Below are positions 24,282 to 31,321 of a stretch of 64,000 nt of DNA, piece after piece (positions within the stretch are counted from its first letter, which is position 1; every line of letters begins with the position of its first letter). The notes under the pieces were generated by a model. That model was not told where the DNA came from and did not search any database. It worked only from the letters and a program-made list of their open reading frames with translations. The translations under genes were made by a program, and so were the position numbers. The stretch comes from a virus, in IMG/VR virus record IMGVR_UViG_3300036790_000425, positions 62,001 to 126,000 of that record. The stretch is one strand, 5' to 3'.

Positions 24282-25012
24282 CCTGCCGCGGCGGGGGCCT
24301 CGGCCGGGGCGATCTCGGGCGGGGCCTCCACTGCTGCTACCGAGGGAGTCGCGGGCAGCGGCGGCTGGCCCGCGGCCGAGAGCGTCTGCTCCACGTCCGC
24401 GCCCAGCGTGCCGCGGTCGGCGTCGGCGCTCAGGATCTTCCCGGTGGTGTCGTGGTACTGCTGCATCCGGCGCCGGGCCTCCCCGAGCCGGCCCTCCATG
24501 TCCTGGAGCCGCTGCGCGGCGCCCTCGCTGACCGCCGCGGAGTGCGCGGCGGCCTGGTCGGTCATCCGCTTGGCCTCCGCCCGCGCGCCCTCCAGGGCGA
24601 TCTCGGCCTGCTCCCGTGCCCCGGCCGCGACCTTGTCGGCCTCCTCGCGGGCGTCGGCCAGGAGCTGGCGGGCGGCGTCCTCCGCGTCTGATCTCAGCTG
24701 CGCCGCGGACTGGTCGGCCTCGGCCTTCTGGCCGGCCAGCTCCTCGGCCGCCATCCTCATCAGGTCGGCCACCAGCCTGGTCGCCTGCGGAGACTCGGCC
24801 GCCTTCGCCAGGGTCTGCTCGGCGTCGTGGCCGAAGTGAGCCACCTGCCGCTCGGCGTCGTGCAGGCGTGTCAGGATCCGGGCGATCCAGGAGTCCACCT
24901 GCTTCGGGTGATAGCCGCCGGCCCCCTGGACCTGGTCGAACCGGGGATCCAGGTCGGGGTCGGCAGCCGGGCCGAGGTCGGTCACCGGGTACTGCTGGGT
25001 GTCGCTGGTCAT
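24278..25012 (-). CDS. DivIVA-domain coiled-coil protein
   Basis: This is a 244-residue protein. Residues about 24-50 (RFDQVQGAGGYHPKQVDSWI) match the DivIVA N-terminal domain (F...GY....VD.f). A long Ala/Glu/Arg coiled coil runs from about 50 to 195, and the tail is Pro/Ala-rich. Host DivIVA/Wag31 marks cell poles and hyphal tips and recruits wall-synthesis and segregation factors. A phage copy could target DNA entry, a TraB-like motor, or lysis to the pole; this is inference from the neighbour. It is the last gene of a minus-strand unit of small proteins. Confidence 0.72.
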   Translation of the reverse strand: MTSDTQQYPVTDLGPAADPDLDPRFDQVQGAGGYHPKQVDSWIARILTRLHDAERQVAHFGHDAEQTLAKAAESPQATRLVADLMRMAAEELAGQKAEADQSAAQLRSDAEDAARQLLADAREEADKVAAGAREQAEIALEGARAEAKRMTDQAAAHSAAVSEGAAQRLQDMEGRLGEARRRMQQYHDTTGKILSADADRGTLGADVEQTLSAAGQPPLPATPSVAAVEAPPEIAPAEAPAAAG

Positions 25013-25034
25013 GAGGAGTCCTCCGCGGGATGAG

Positions 25035-25217
25035 TCAGGTGTCGTAGACCCCGTCAGCCACGGCCGGGACCTGAACCCAGGAGGACGTGGCGATCGGGCC
25101 CGTAACGCCCGTGCCTGGCAGAACGGTACCCGGCGCGACGGTGATGCGCTGGGACATCGCCGTGGCCGCCAGAACCGCCCGGGCCGCCAGGGCCGCGCTC
25201 CCGCTCACCGTGGCCAT
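25035..25217 (-). CDS. small Ala/Thr/Val-rich protein
   Basis: This is a 60-residue protein whose ATG overlaps the upstream stop by 1 nt (TGATG), which supports translation. It is rich in Ala, Thr, Val and Gly, with no charged cluster, like small virion or fibre-associated proteins. No family recognised. Confidence 0.5.
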   Translation of the reverse strand: MATVSGSAALAARAVLAATAMSQRITVAPGTVLPGTGVTGPIATSSWVQVPAVADGVYDT

Positions 25218-25495
25218 CAGGCCCCCATCAGGCTCCCGGCCGCGATCTGGGACGCGGTGAGCGTGTAGGTCGTGTCGGTGAAGCCCTGGTCGGTCCCGTC
25301 AGCCAGCTGGCACTCGTACTGGTTGCCCGGGTCCCGGGTGGCGTCAGCCGCGTCCGAGAGCACCACGGCGCCGGTCCCCGGCACCCAGCCCTCCCAGGTA
25401 GCCGGATCCCCGACCACGGTGAAGGCCGAGCCGCCGGTCAGCTGATCAGCTGAGGTCTCCACCGGGTAGGTCAGCGTGGTCACGTCCTCCGCCAT
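25217..25495 (-). CDS. small protein, possibly virion-associated
   Basis: This is a 92-residue acidic, Thr/Gly/Ala-rich, beta-type protein (TGGSAFTVVGDPATWEGWVP) between two similarly composed small genes and 1-2 nt from each. The composition resembles tail or fibre components. No known domain is visible. Confidence 0.55.
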   Translation of the reverse strand: MAEDVTTLTYPVETSADQLTGGSAFTVVGDPATWEGWVPGTGAVVLSDAADATRDPGNQYECQLADGTDQGFTDTTYTLTASQIAAGSLMGA

Positions 25496-25496
25496 C

Positions 25497-25889
25497 TCAG
25501 GCCGCCAGCGTGAGCGATCCCGAGGCGATGGTGAAGGTGTCGCCCGAGTTCGTGGTCTTGGCCGCGGTGAGCGCGCCCCACCAGGTGCGGATAGGCGAGC
25601 CGGCCGAGTCCCACAGCTCTACGCCGTTGATCGTGGTCGCCGGCATGTTGGTCACCGTGACCGCGACATTGGAGGCCTTCGAGCCGGCCGAGGCCGCAGC
25701 GAAGGTGACCGTCGGGGCGCCCGTGCCGGAGGTGTACCCGCCGCCGGTCGCCAGCTCGGTGCCGTTGCTGGTATTGCTGCCGTTGGCCGTCATCAGCCGG
25801 CAGGTGATGGGCGTGGTCGGTGAGGTAAGCGTGCCGCCGACGCTGGCGTCCAGCAGCTTGTTCGAGAACGTCTGGTCGAGGCTAGACAC
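25497..25889 (-). CDS. phage tail-fibre-type structural protein
   Basis: This is a 130-residue Ser/Thr/Gly-rich beta protein. CRLMTANGSNTSNGTELATG, then TVTNMPATTINGVELWDSAG and WWGALTAAKTTNSGDT follow a pattern I associate with a small structural-protein family of tailed phages (NG..N..GTE..., WDS.G.P..WWG.L). The GTG start overlaps the upstream zinc-type gene by 8 nt. It sits far from the main tail cluster, near the lysozyme. Confidence 0.6.
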   Translation of the reverse strand: MSSLDQTFSNKLLDASVGGTLTSPTTPITCRLMTANGSNTSNGTELATGGGYTSGTGAPTVTFAAASAGSKASNVAVTVTNMPATTINGVELWDSAGSPIRTWWGALTAAKTTNSGDTFTIASGSLTLAA

Positions 25890-26085
25890 TGGTCGGGCTC
25901 CCGTTCAGGATGGTGAGGCAGCTTCCGTCGGGGCACCCTGCCTGAGCGCAGCACCTGAAGTGGCGGCTGATCATCTCCAGGCCCTGGTCCGCGGGGACCA
26001 CGATCTGGTGGTGACCTTCGGTATCCACCTCATGACAGCCTTCGCACTCGCGCTCCACCCGCGCCGGGGCCTGCGGGTCGCTCAT
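25882..26085 (-). CDS. small cysteine-rich (zinc-type) protein
   Basis: This is a 67-residue protein with CEGC (about 14-17), HFRCCAQAGC (about 43-52) and a further Cys near 56, consistent with a zinc-binding knuckle. ATG 26085 has a strong AGGAGG 5 nt upstream; the longer frame to 26376 is a shadow of the lysozyme gene. Function unknown. Confidence 0.65.
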   Translation of the reverse strand: MSDPQAPARVERECEGCHEVDTEGHHQIVVPADQGLEMISRHFRCCAQAGCPDGSCLTILNGSPTSV

Positions 26086-26114
26086 GGGCACCTCCTGATC
26101 CTTCTGGGGTTGGG

Positions 26115-27104
26115 TTACCAGGTGCGGAACACGGCAGAGGCGCCGACTGCCGCCCGGGTGTCGGTCCGCTTGACGTCCACCGCGGTGACGGCGGACCAGC
26201 CGTGCGCCGGCACGACGTGCACGGCCTTGCCCGTGGTGAGTGCGCGGGCAAGGGTCTGGGGTCCGTGCTTGACGTCGTGCAGCGTGACGTGCACGACCGC
26301 GCCGGTCTGGCCGGCCAGGCCCAGGGAGCAGCTCGCGTAGGCGGCCGGCTCCTTGTACTCGGCCGCGTCGGCCCACACCGGGAAGCTGACCGGGGGCTGT
26401 CCCGGCACCAGCGGAATGATCATTTCGTCTCCCTGGGCAGTCGGCTTCGGCTGGGCGGCGGCCGGGAGGACCCGGGCCGCGAGCTGGGCCTCAGTGCCGT
26501 GGAAGGCAGAGCAGTCCACGGGTCCGGAGATCCCGCTGATCGAGGCCTTGTCGGTGAACTGGAGCAGTACCGGGGTCCGGCCGCCGTAGGGTGCCCACCA
26601 GGACGCCGGGACGTGGCCGTACAGGGCCGCGGGGTCGCCGCCGCCGGACACGTAGGAGCTGGCCCACAGCCAGTCCGCGAAGGTCAGCGACTGGCCGCCC
26701 GTGTACCAGTGCGGGGCGTAGCCGCCGACGGGGTGCCGGGGGTACAGCTTCCGCAGCTCGGCCACGGCGTCGGCGGCCTGGGCGTGCGTCGGGCTGCCGT
26801 CGGGGGCCCGCTCGTAGTCCACGGCGATGCCGAACCGGGACAGGTCCCCGGCGTGCTCGGCGAAGAACGAGGCCTGCGCGGAGCCGCTGCCCTTAGCGTC
26901 CAGGAACAGGTAGGCCAGCGGCACGAACCCGTGCCCGGCGATCCGCAGCATGGCCGTCCTGGAGGCCGCCCAGCGGGGGTTGACGTAGCCCGTGCCCTCG
27001 GTGACCTTCTCCGCGCCGAATCGGCAGCTGGCGCTCACGCGGGCCCAGTCGGGGCTGCCCTGGAAGGACGAGCAGTCCGGCCCGTAGATAACTTTCCCGG
27101 TCAC
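26115..27104 (-). CDS. GH25-type lysozyme (endolysin candidate)
   Basis: This is a 329-residue protein. The first 200 residues have the GH25 muramidase pattern: GPDCSSFQGSPDW (catalytic-strand Asp), EKVTEGTGYVNPRWA, then GIAVDYERAP with the catalytic acid pair. ADWLWASSY and PVLLQFTDKA complete the barrel, and the remainder may be a wall-binding region. It would cut the glycan backbone of peptidoglycan for host lysis. No signal peptide. The GTG start directly follows a GGAAGATGT leader within a late-type CCCCGGAAG element. It lies downstream of the DinG gene and a strong hairpin. Confidence 0.8.
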   Translation of the reverse strand: MTGKVIYGPDCSSFQGSPDWARVSASCRFGAEKVTEGTGYVNPRWAASRTAMLRIAGHGFVPLAYLFLDAKGSGSAQASFFAEHAGDLSRFGIAVDYERAPDGSPTHAQAADAVAELRKLYPRHPVGGYAPHWYTGGQSLTFADWLWASSYVSGGGDPAALYGHVPASWWAPYGGRTPVLLQFTDKASISGISGPVDCSAFHGTEAQLAARVLPAAAQPKPTAQGDEMIIPLVPGQPPVSFPVWADAAEYKEPAAYASCSLGLAGQTGAVVHVTLHDVKHGPQTLARALTTGKAVHVVPAHGWSAVTAVDVKRTDTRAAVGASAVFRTW

Positions 27105-27108
27105 ACAT

Positions 27109-27120
27109 CTTCCGGGGGCC
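27109..27120 (-). repeat. GCCCCGGAAG-type late intergenic element
   Basis: Minus-strand GGCCCCCGGAAG ends next to the lysozyme start and provides its GGAAG ribosome-binding bases. Confidence 0.6.
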
Positions 27121-27184
27121 CGAGGCCATCGTGATACTCTCGGCCACGAGGAGTGAGGACCCGGCCATGCCTGCGTCTCCACAT

Positions 27185-27227
27185 AAAGAGAGCCGCTCCC
27201 GGCGCAGGGGAGCGGCTCTCTTTTTTT
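27185..27227. terminator. strong bidirectional rho-independent terminator
   Basis: A 16-bp perfect stem (AAAGAGAGCCGCTCCC with complement), 7-nt loop and a run of seven T on the plus strand; CTCTCTTTAT follows in the minus direction. It ends the DinG unit. The better T-run points along the plus strand, where no gene is evident upstream. The DinG stop at 27242 is followed by another CCCCGGAAG (27228-27236). Confidence 0.85.
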
Positions 27228-27241
27228 CTTCCGGGGAAGGC

Positions 27242-29284
27242 TTACCGGAGGATCTTCAGGTAGGCGGCGGCGTCCTGCGGGCTGGCCAGCTCGGCCGCCG
27301 GGGGCAGGGCCTTCATGATCTGCCTGCCGTACTGCTTGCTCCGCAGCCGCGGGTCCAGGATGGCGACCAGGCCGTTGTCATCGGCGTGCCGGATCAGCCG
27401 GCCGAAGGCCTGGGTCAGGACCAGGATCATGGCCGGGATGGTCAGCCGGTCGAAGCCCGCCCACCTGTTGTTGTACTTCTTGATCATCGCGTCCACCCGG
27501 GCCTGGTTCAGCAGGTCAGTGGGGACCGCGAACGGCAGCTTGTCGATGACGACCAGCCGCAGCGCCCTGCCCGGGATGTCGATGCCCTCGAAGAACGTCC
27601 GCAACCCGAACATCACCGCGTGACCGTTCTCGCGGAACTGGCGGACCATCTCGGGCGGCGGGTAGTCGTCCTGCCTCAGGACCAGCAGGCCCTGCGACCG
27701 GAAGTGGGCGGCCAGCGCCTGGTGAGACTCGTTCATGGCGCTGCGCGAGGTGAACAGCAGCAGGGCGCCGCCGCCGGAGGCGTCCACCAGCCCGCGGGTT
27801 GCCGCCTGGGCCGCTGCCCGCCACGACATCTGAGTCGGGCCGGCCGGCTCGGGGAAACCCTTGCCCGGAACGAACAGCCGGGACTGGACACGGAAGTTGA
27901 ACGGCGAGCCGGCGTCGAAGGTCAGCGCCTCGCCGGCGCTCAGGCCCAGGGTCTCGGCCAGGTAGCCGAAGTCCGGGCTGCCGTCGCGGAGCTGGCCGGT
28001 GGTCAGGGTCGCGCTGGACATGATGACCGGGAAGTTGTCCCACATGGCCGCCCGCAGGAACGGGGCCACGCTGACCGGGGCGGAGCGCAGGATCGACCTG
28101 GTGACCTGCCGGCCGCGGGACTCATACGTCATCCGCTCTACCCAGCGGACGGTCTTGCTGGCCTCGTCAGCGCTGAAGGCGAGCAGCCGCTCCATCCAGG
28201 TGTCGGTGCGCCGCATCAGGCGGGACCGGGTGATCTTGACATCGTCCCCCAGCGGGCGGGTGTTCTTGACCTCGGTGCGGGCGTTCTCGATGGCCTGGTA
28301 GACCGCGGCGATGCCGTCGCCCAGCTCGGTGATGATCCGGCTCGGGCTCAGCGGCATCGGGTCAGCCTTGCCGCGCTGCGACTCGATGAAATCGGCGTAA
28401 GCGTCGGTGATCGTGGCCCACAGACCGGTAACGGCTACCTCGATGTCCCGGCCGAAGTCGGTGTCCATGCCGGTCTCCATGCTCAGGTAGCCGTCAATCT
28501 CACGGGCCATCCGGATCAGGGTGCCGTCGGAGATCGTGTCCTCCAGGGCGCTGGTCGCAGCATCAGGCAGGGTGTGCCCCTCGTCCACGGCCAGCGCGCC
28601 GATCTCGCCCAGCAGCGCGACGTTGCCGCCGGACTTCAGCCGCAGCACCAGGTCCTGCATCAGCATGGCGGTGTTGGTGACCACGATGTCCGCGGTCTCG
28701 GCCCTGGCCTTGGCCCGCTCCGCGAAGCACGTCCGGGCGAAGGGGCAGTCCTTCTTGCCAGGGCACTCCGCGGACGACATCGAGAACGGGATCCAGTCCT
28801 GGTTGGACAGGGCAGGGAAGTCCTCGCGGTCGATGACCTCGCCGGCCTTCACGGCCTCGTCGGTGCTCAGCTCGGCCATCCGGGCGAGGACCCCGCGCTG
28901 CACGGCAGTCGGGGTCTTCATGCCGGCGGCCTTGGCCTGGCACGGGTAGTTGGCGCGGCCCTTCAGCGCGGCGAAGGTGAACTGGATGCCCAGGTGCTCG
29001 GCCAGGAACGGCAGGTCCTTGCCGGTGTACTGGTTCTGGAGCGCCTTGGTGGCGGTCGCCACGACCGAGCGCATGCCGGTCTCCCGGGCGCGGATGATCA
29101 GCGGGATCAGGATGGCCAGCGACTTGCCGGTGCCGGTGCCCGCCTGCATCAGGCCGGGGCACTCACCGGACAGGGCCTGCTCGATCTGCTCCGCCAGCGC
29201 AAGCTGGGTGGCGCGGGGCGAGTAGCCCGGAAGGCTTGCCGCGAGGGCATCCTGGGCGTCTGCGAAATTCCTGGGCGTATCCAT
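27242..29284 (-). CDS. DinG/XPD-like superfamily 2 helicase
   Basis: This is a 680-residue helicase. Walker A is AGTGTGKSLA (about 49), the DEAH-type box is AVDEGHTLP (about 235), and an XPD-type Fe-S cysteine cluster lies between them (NYPCQAK, AECPGKKDCPFARTC). The C-terminal domain has AFGRLIRHADDNG (motif VI, about 640). DinG enzymes unwind forks, R-loops and D-loops 5'-3'. ATG 29284 has GGGAGGA upstream; the frame runs further to 29350 but crosses the promoter. It is divergent from the SNF2-like helicase. Confidence 0.88.
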   Translation of the reverse strand: MDTPRNFADAQDALAASLPGYSPRATQLALAEQIEQALSGECPGLMQAGTGTGKSLAILIPLIIRARETGMRSVVATATKALQNQYTGKDLPFLAEHLGIQFTFAALKGRANYPCQAKAAGMKTPTAVQRGVLARMAELSTDEAVKAGEVIDREDFPALSNQDWIPFSMSSAECPGKKDCPFARTCFAERAKARAETADIVVTNTAMLMQDLVLRLKSGGNVALLGEIGALAVDEGHTLPDAATSALEDTISDGTLIRMAREIDGYLSMETGMDTDFGRDIEVAVTGLWATITDAYADFIESQRGKADPMPLSPSRIITELGDGIAAVYQAIENARTEVKNTRPLGDDVKITRSRLMRRTDTWMERLLAFSADEASKTVRWVERMTYESRGRQVTRSILRSAPVSVAPFLRAAMWDNFPVIMSSATLTTGQLRDGSPDFGYLAETLGLSAGEALTFDAGSPFNFRVQSRLFVPGKGFPEPAGPTQMSWRAAAQAATRGLVDASGGGALLLFTSRSAMNESHQALAAHFRSQGLLVLRQDDYPPPEMVRQFRENGHAVMFGLRTFFEGIDIPGRALRLVVIDKLPFAVPTDLLNQARVDAMIKKYNNRWAGFDRLTIPAMILVLTQAFGRLIRHADDNGLVAILDPRLRSKQYGRQIMKALPPAAELASPQDAAAYLKILR

Positions 29285-29337
29285 CAGATGTCCTCCCGAA
29301 GTGTCACTTCCGCCCTTCCGGCCGGAGCGGTAGTCCC

Positions 29338-29367
29338 ATTCTATTGGCAAGGAACCCTATAGCGCAA
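29338..29367 (-). promoter_or_regulatory. promoter with shared element for the DinG-like gene
   Basis: TTGCGC-N18-TAGAAT on the minus strand, around CTATAGGGTTCCTTGCCAA (29362 to 29344), a degenerate copy of the element. A leader of about 45 nt follows. Confidence 0.65.
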
Positions 29368-29377
29368 GCTGAATGAG

Positions 29378-29399
29378 GTAGCAACCAACCTTGTATCAT
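29378..29399 (+). promoter_or_regulatory. plus-strand promoter with reversed shared element; leaderless start
   Basis: GTAGCAACCAACCTTGTAT (29378-29396) is the element in the opposite orientation. TATCAT at 29394-29399 is the -10 and ends 6 nt before GTG 29406. No clear -35 is seen. Confidence 0.65.
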
Positions 29400-29405
29400 C
29401 AGAGG

Positions 29406-30992
29406 GTGACAGCCGTGGCGGAGGCAGAGACGGGCTGGCCGGACGGGGTGCTGTTCTGGCCCCCGCGCCAGATTCCCTACCAGACCGACTACATCACCCG
29501 CATGTACCTCATGCGCCAGGCCCTGCTCGCGGCCGACCTCGGGACCGGCAAGACCGTGATGTCCCTGGGGGTGGCCGGCCTGGCGATGGAGGACGGCGAC
29601 ATCGACCTGGTGCTGGTCGTCTGCGAGCGCAACAAGCTCAGCGAGTGGAAGGCCGACTTCGGTACCTTCACCCGGATCCCGGCCGAGGTCTACCACGGCC
29701 CCCGCCGCAGGCGGCTGCTGGAGGGCCCGCTCCCGGCCGCGGTGATCACCACCTACGAAACCTGCCGCGACGACGTGGCCGTCTTCCCGCCGAGGAAGTC
29801 CAGGGCCCGGACCCTGTCCCCCGGGCCGCTCATGGACGCGCTGCGGGGCCGCCGGGTGCTGGTCATCTACGACGAGGTGACTAAGCTCGGCAACCGGTCG
29901 AGCAACCTCTACAAGGGGCACTTCTGGATGCTCGGTCAGCTCCGGAAAGAGGACCCGGGCCTGCGGGTCATCGGGATGAGCGCCACGCCGATGGACACCG
30001 GGTTCGAGAACATCTTCAACGAGATGCGGGTGATCGCGCCGCAGGCCATGCCGAAAGTCACCGAGTTCAGCCGGCGCTGCATCCGCAGCCGGCACCCGAA
30101 ATACGGCACCCCGAGCTACAGCGATGAGGGCGTGGCCTGGTTCCGGTCGCTGGCCGAGCCGTGGATCCTGCGCAAGCGCAAGAGCGACCCGGACGTACGC
30201 GAGTTCTTCCCGCCGCTCACCGAGCGGTTCATCCGGCTGGACATGGGACCGCGGCAGCTGGACGCCTACCGGGCGCTGGAGGACCTGTCCTGGGACGAGG
30301 AGGGGAACTTCCGCGACGTGCCGGGGCTGGCCACGGCGCTGCGCCAGCTGGCCGGGGATCCCTGGGCCATCCTGGAGGGCGCCCGGACCGGCAGCTCACC
30401 GCTGACGAAGATGGTGGCTGAGCAGGACGTGATGGGCGCGGAGCTGGAGCGCTGCTCATCCGCCAAGGCCGACGAGCTGGCCCGGCTGTGCGACCTGGTG
30501 ATGTCCTCGGGCGGCAAGCTGCTGGTGTTCACGTTCTTCGGCCAGAGCGTGCTGCCCGCGCTCGCCCGCCGGCTGGGAGACCGGCCGGTCTGGACCTACC
30601 ACGGCGGCCAGTCCACCAGGGAGCAGGACCGGAGCCGGCTGGCCTTCCGCGGGCACCACGGAGGCGGGATCCTGCTCGCCTCTGACGCCGGGGCGCGGGG
30701 CATCAACCTCCCCGAGGCGTCCTACGTCGTCAATTACGACGTGCCCCGCACGCACGCGCTGGCCCAGCAGCGGGCCGGCCGGGGGCACCGGCTGGGGAAG
30801 GAGGACCCGCTGACCGTGATCACCTTCATCCTGGAGCACACGCTGGAAACCCGGTCCTCGATCCCGACCCTGCTGCGGCGCAACCGGCAGCAGGACTACA
30901 TTCTCGGGGACGAGGGTGCCGAGGGCCACGTGAGCGCCGCGGACCGCGCCCTAATGTTCGCCCAGTCCCGCCCCAGGAGGCCCCTCGCATGA
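29406..30992 (+). CDS. SNF2-like DEAD/DEAH helicase
   Basis: This is a 528-residue SF2 ATPase. Walker A is AADLGTGKTVMS (about 45), the DExx box reads VLVIYDEVTKLGN (about 155), motif III is GMSATPM (about 192) and motif VI is QQRAGRGHRLGKED (about 455), with an SNF2-style GSS/VYHG-type second lobe. Related phage proteins remodel replication forks or displace proteins from DNA. GTG 29406 is chosen because it lies 6 nt after TATCAT, i.e. a leaderless message; TTG 29391 would fall inside the promoter. It overlaps the next gene by 4 nt (ATGA). Confidence 0.85.
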   Translation: MTAVAEAETGWPDGVLFWPPRQIPYQTDYITRMYLMRQALLAADLGTGKTVMSLGVAGLAMEDGDIDLVLVVCERNKLSEWKADFGTFTRIPAEVYHGPRRRRLLEGPLPAAVITTYETCRDDVAVFPPRKSRARTLSPGPLMDALRGRRVLVIYDEVTKLGNRSSNLYKGHFWMLGQLRKEDPGLRVIGMSATPMDTGFENIFNEMRVIAPQAMPKVTEFSRRCIRSRHPKYGTPSYSDEGVAWFRSLAEPWILRKRKSDPDVREFFPPLTERFIRLDMGPRQLDAYRALEDLSWDEEGNFRDVPGLATALRQLAGDPWAILEGARTGSSPLTKMVAEQDVMGAELERCSSAKADELARLCDLVMSSGGKLLVFTFFGQSVLPALARRLGDRPVWTYHGGQSTREQDRSRLAFRGHHGGGILLASDAGARGINLPEASYVVNYDVPRTHALAQQRAGRGHRLGKEDPLTVITFILEHTLETRSSIPTLLRRNRQQDYILGDEGAEGHVSAADRALMFAQSRPRRPLA

Positions 30993-31321
30993 ATCAGCGC
31001 CTGATGGATATCGGTGCCGAGAAGGTCAGGACCGCGATCGAGAACCTGCCGGTCATGCAGGTGGTCCGTGACCAGATCGAGTGGGAGGTCATCCCGCTGG
31101 TCGGCGCGAGCGGCCTGCTGCTGTGCATCCCGATGATCTGCATGCCGATCCCTGGCTCCGAGGACTACGTGCTGCACACCGGGATGCCGGGCTTTGACCC
31201 GCACACCGACCAGGCCGAGGTGGATCACGTCATCCGGACGGTCACCGAGGGCGTGCAGAAGGACTGCGACCAGCGCCGGGCCCGGACCAACGGGTCCGGG
31301 CTGTGGAAGCCGGGCAGCTAG
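30989..31321 (+). CDS. small protein co-transcribed with the SNF2-like helicase
   Basis: This is a 110-residue protein coupled to the helicase by an ATGA overlap. It has an amphipathic N-terminal helix, a hydrophobic stretch with cysteines (SGLLLCIPMICMPIPGSEDY, about 43-62) and an acidic/basic C-terminal half (DQAEVDHVIRTVTEGVQKDC). Not recognised; a single hydrophobic segment could be membrane-associated. It is convergent with the fibre gene at 31318 (4-nt overlap). Confidence 0.65.
   Translation: MNQRLMDIGAEKVRTAIENLPVMQVVRDQIEWEVIPLVGASGLLLCIPMICMPIPGSEDYVLHTGMPGFDPHTDQAEVDHVIRTVTEGVQKDCDQRRARTNGSGLWKPGS

Noticed and set aside
27131-29362. 743-codon plus-strand frame opposite the DinG-like helicase
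   Set aside because: Shadow frame; it also crosses a strong terminator and the divergent promoters.
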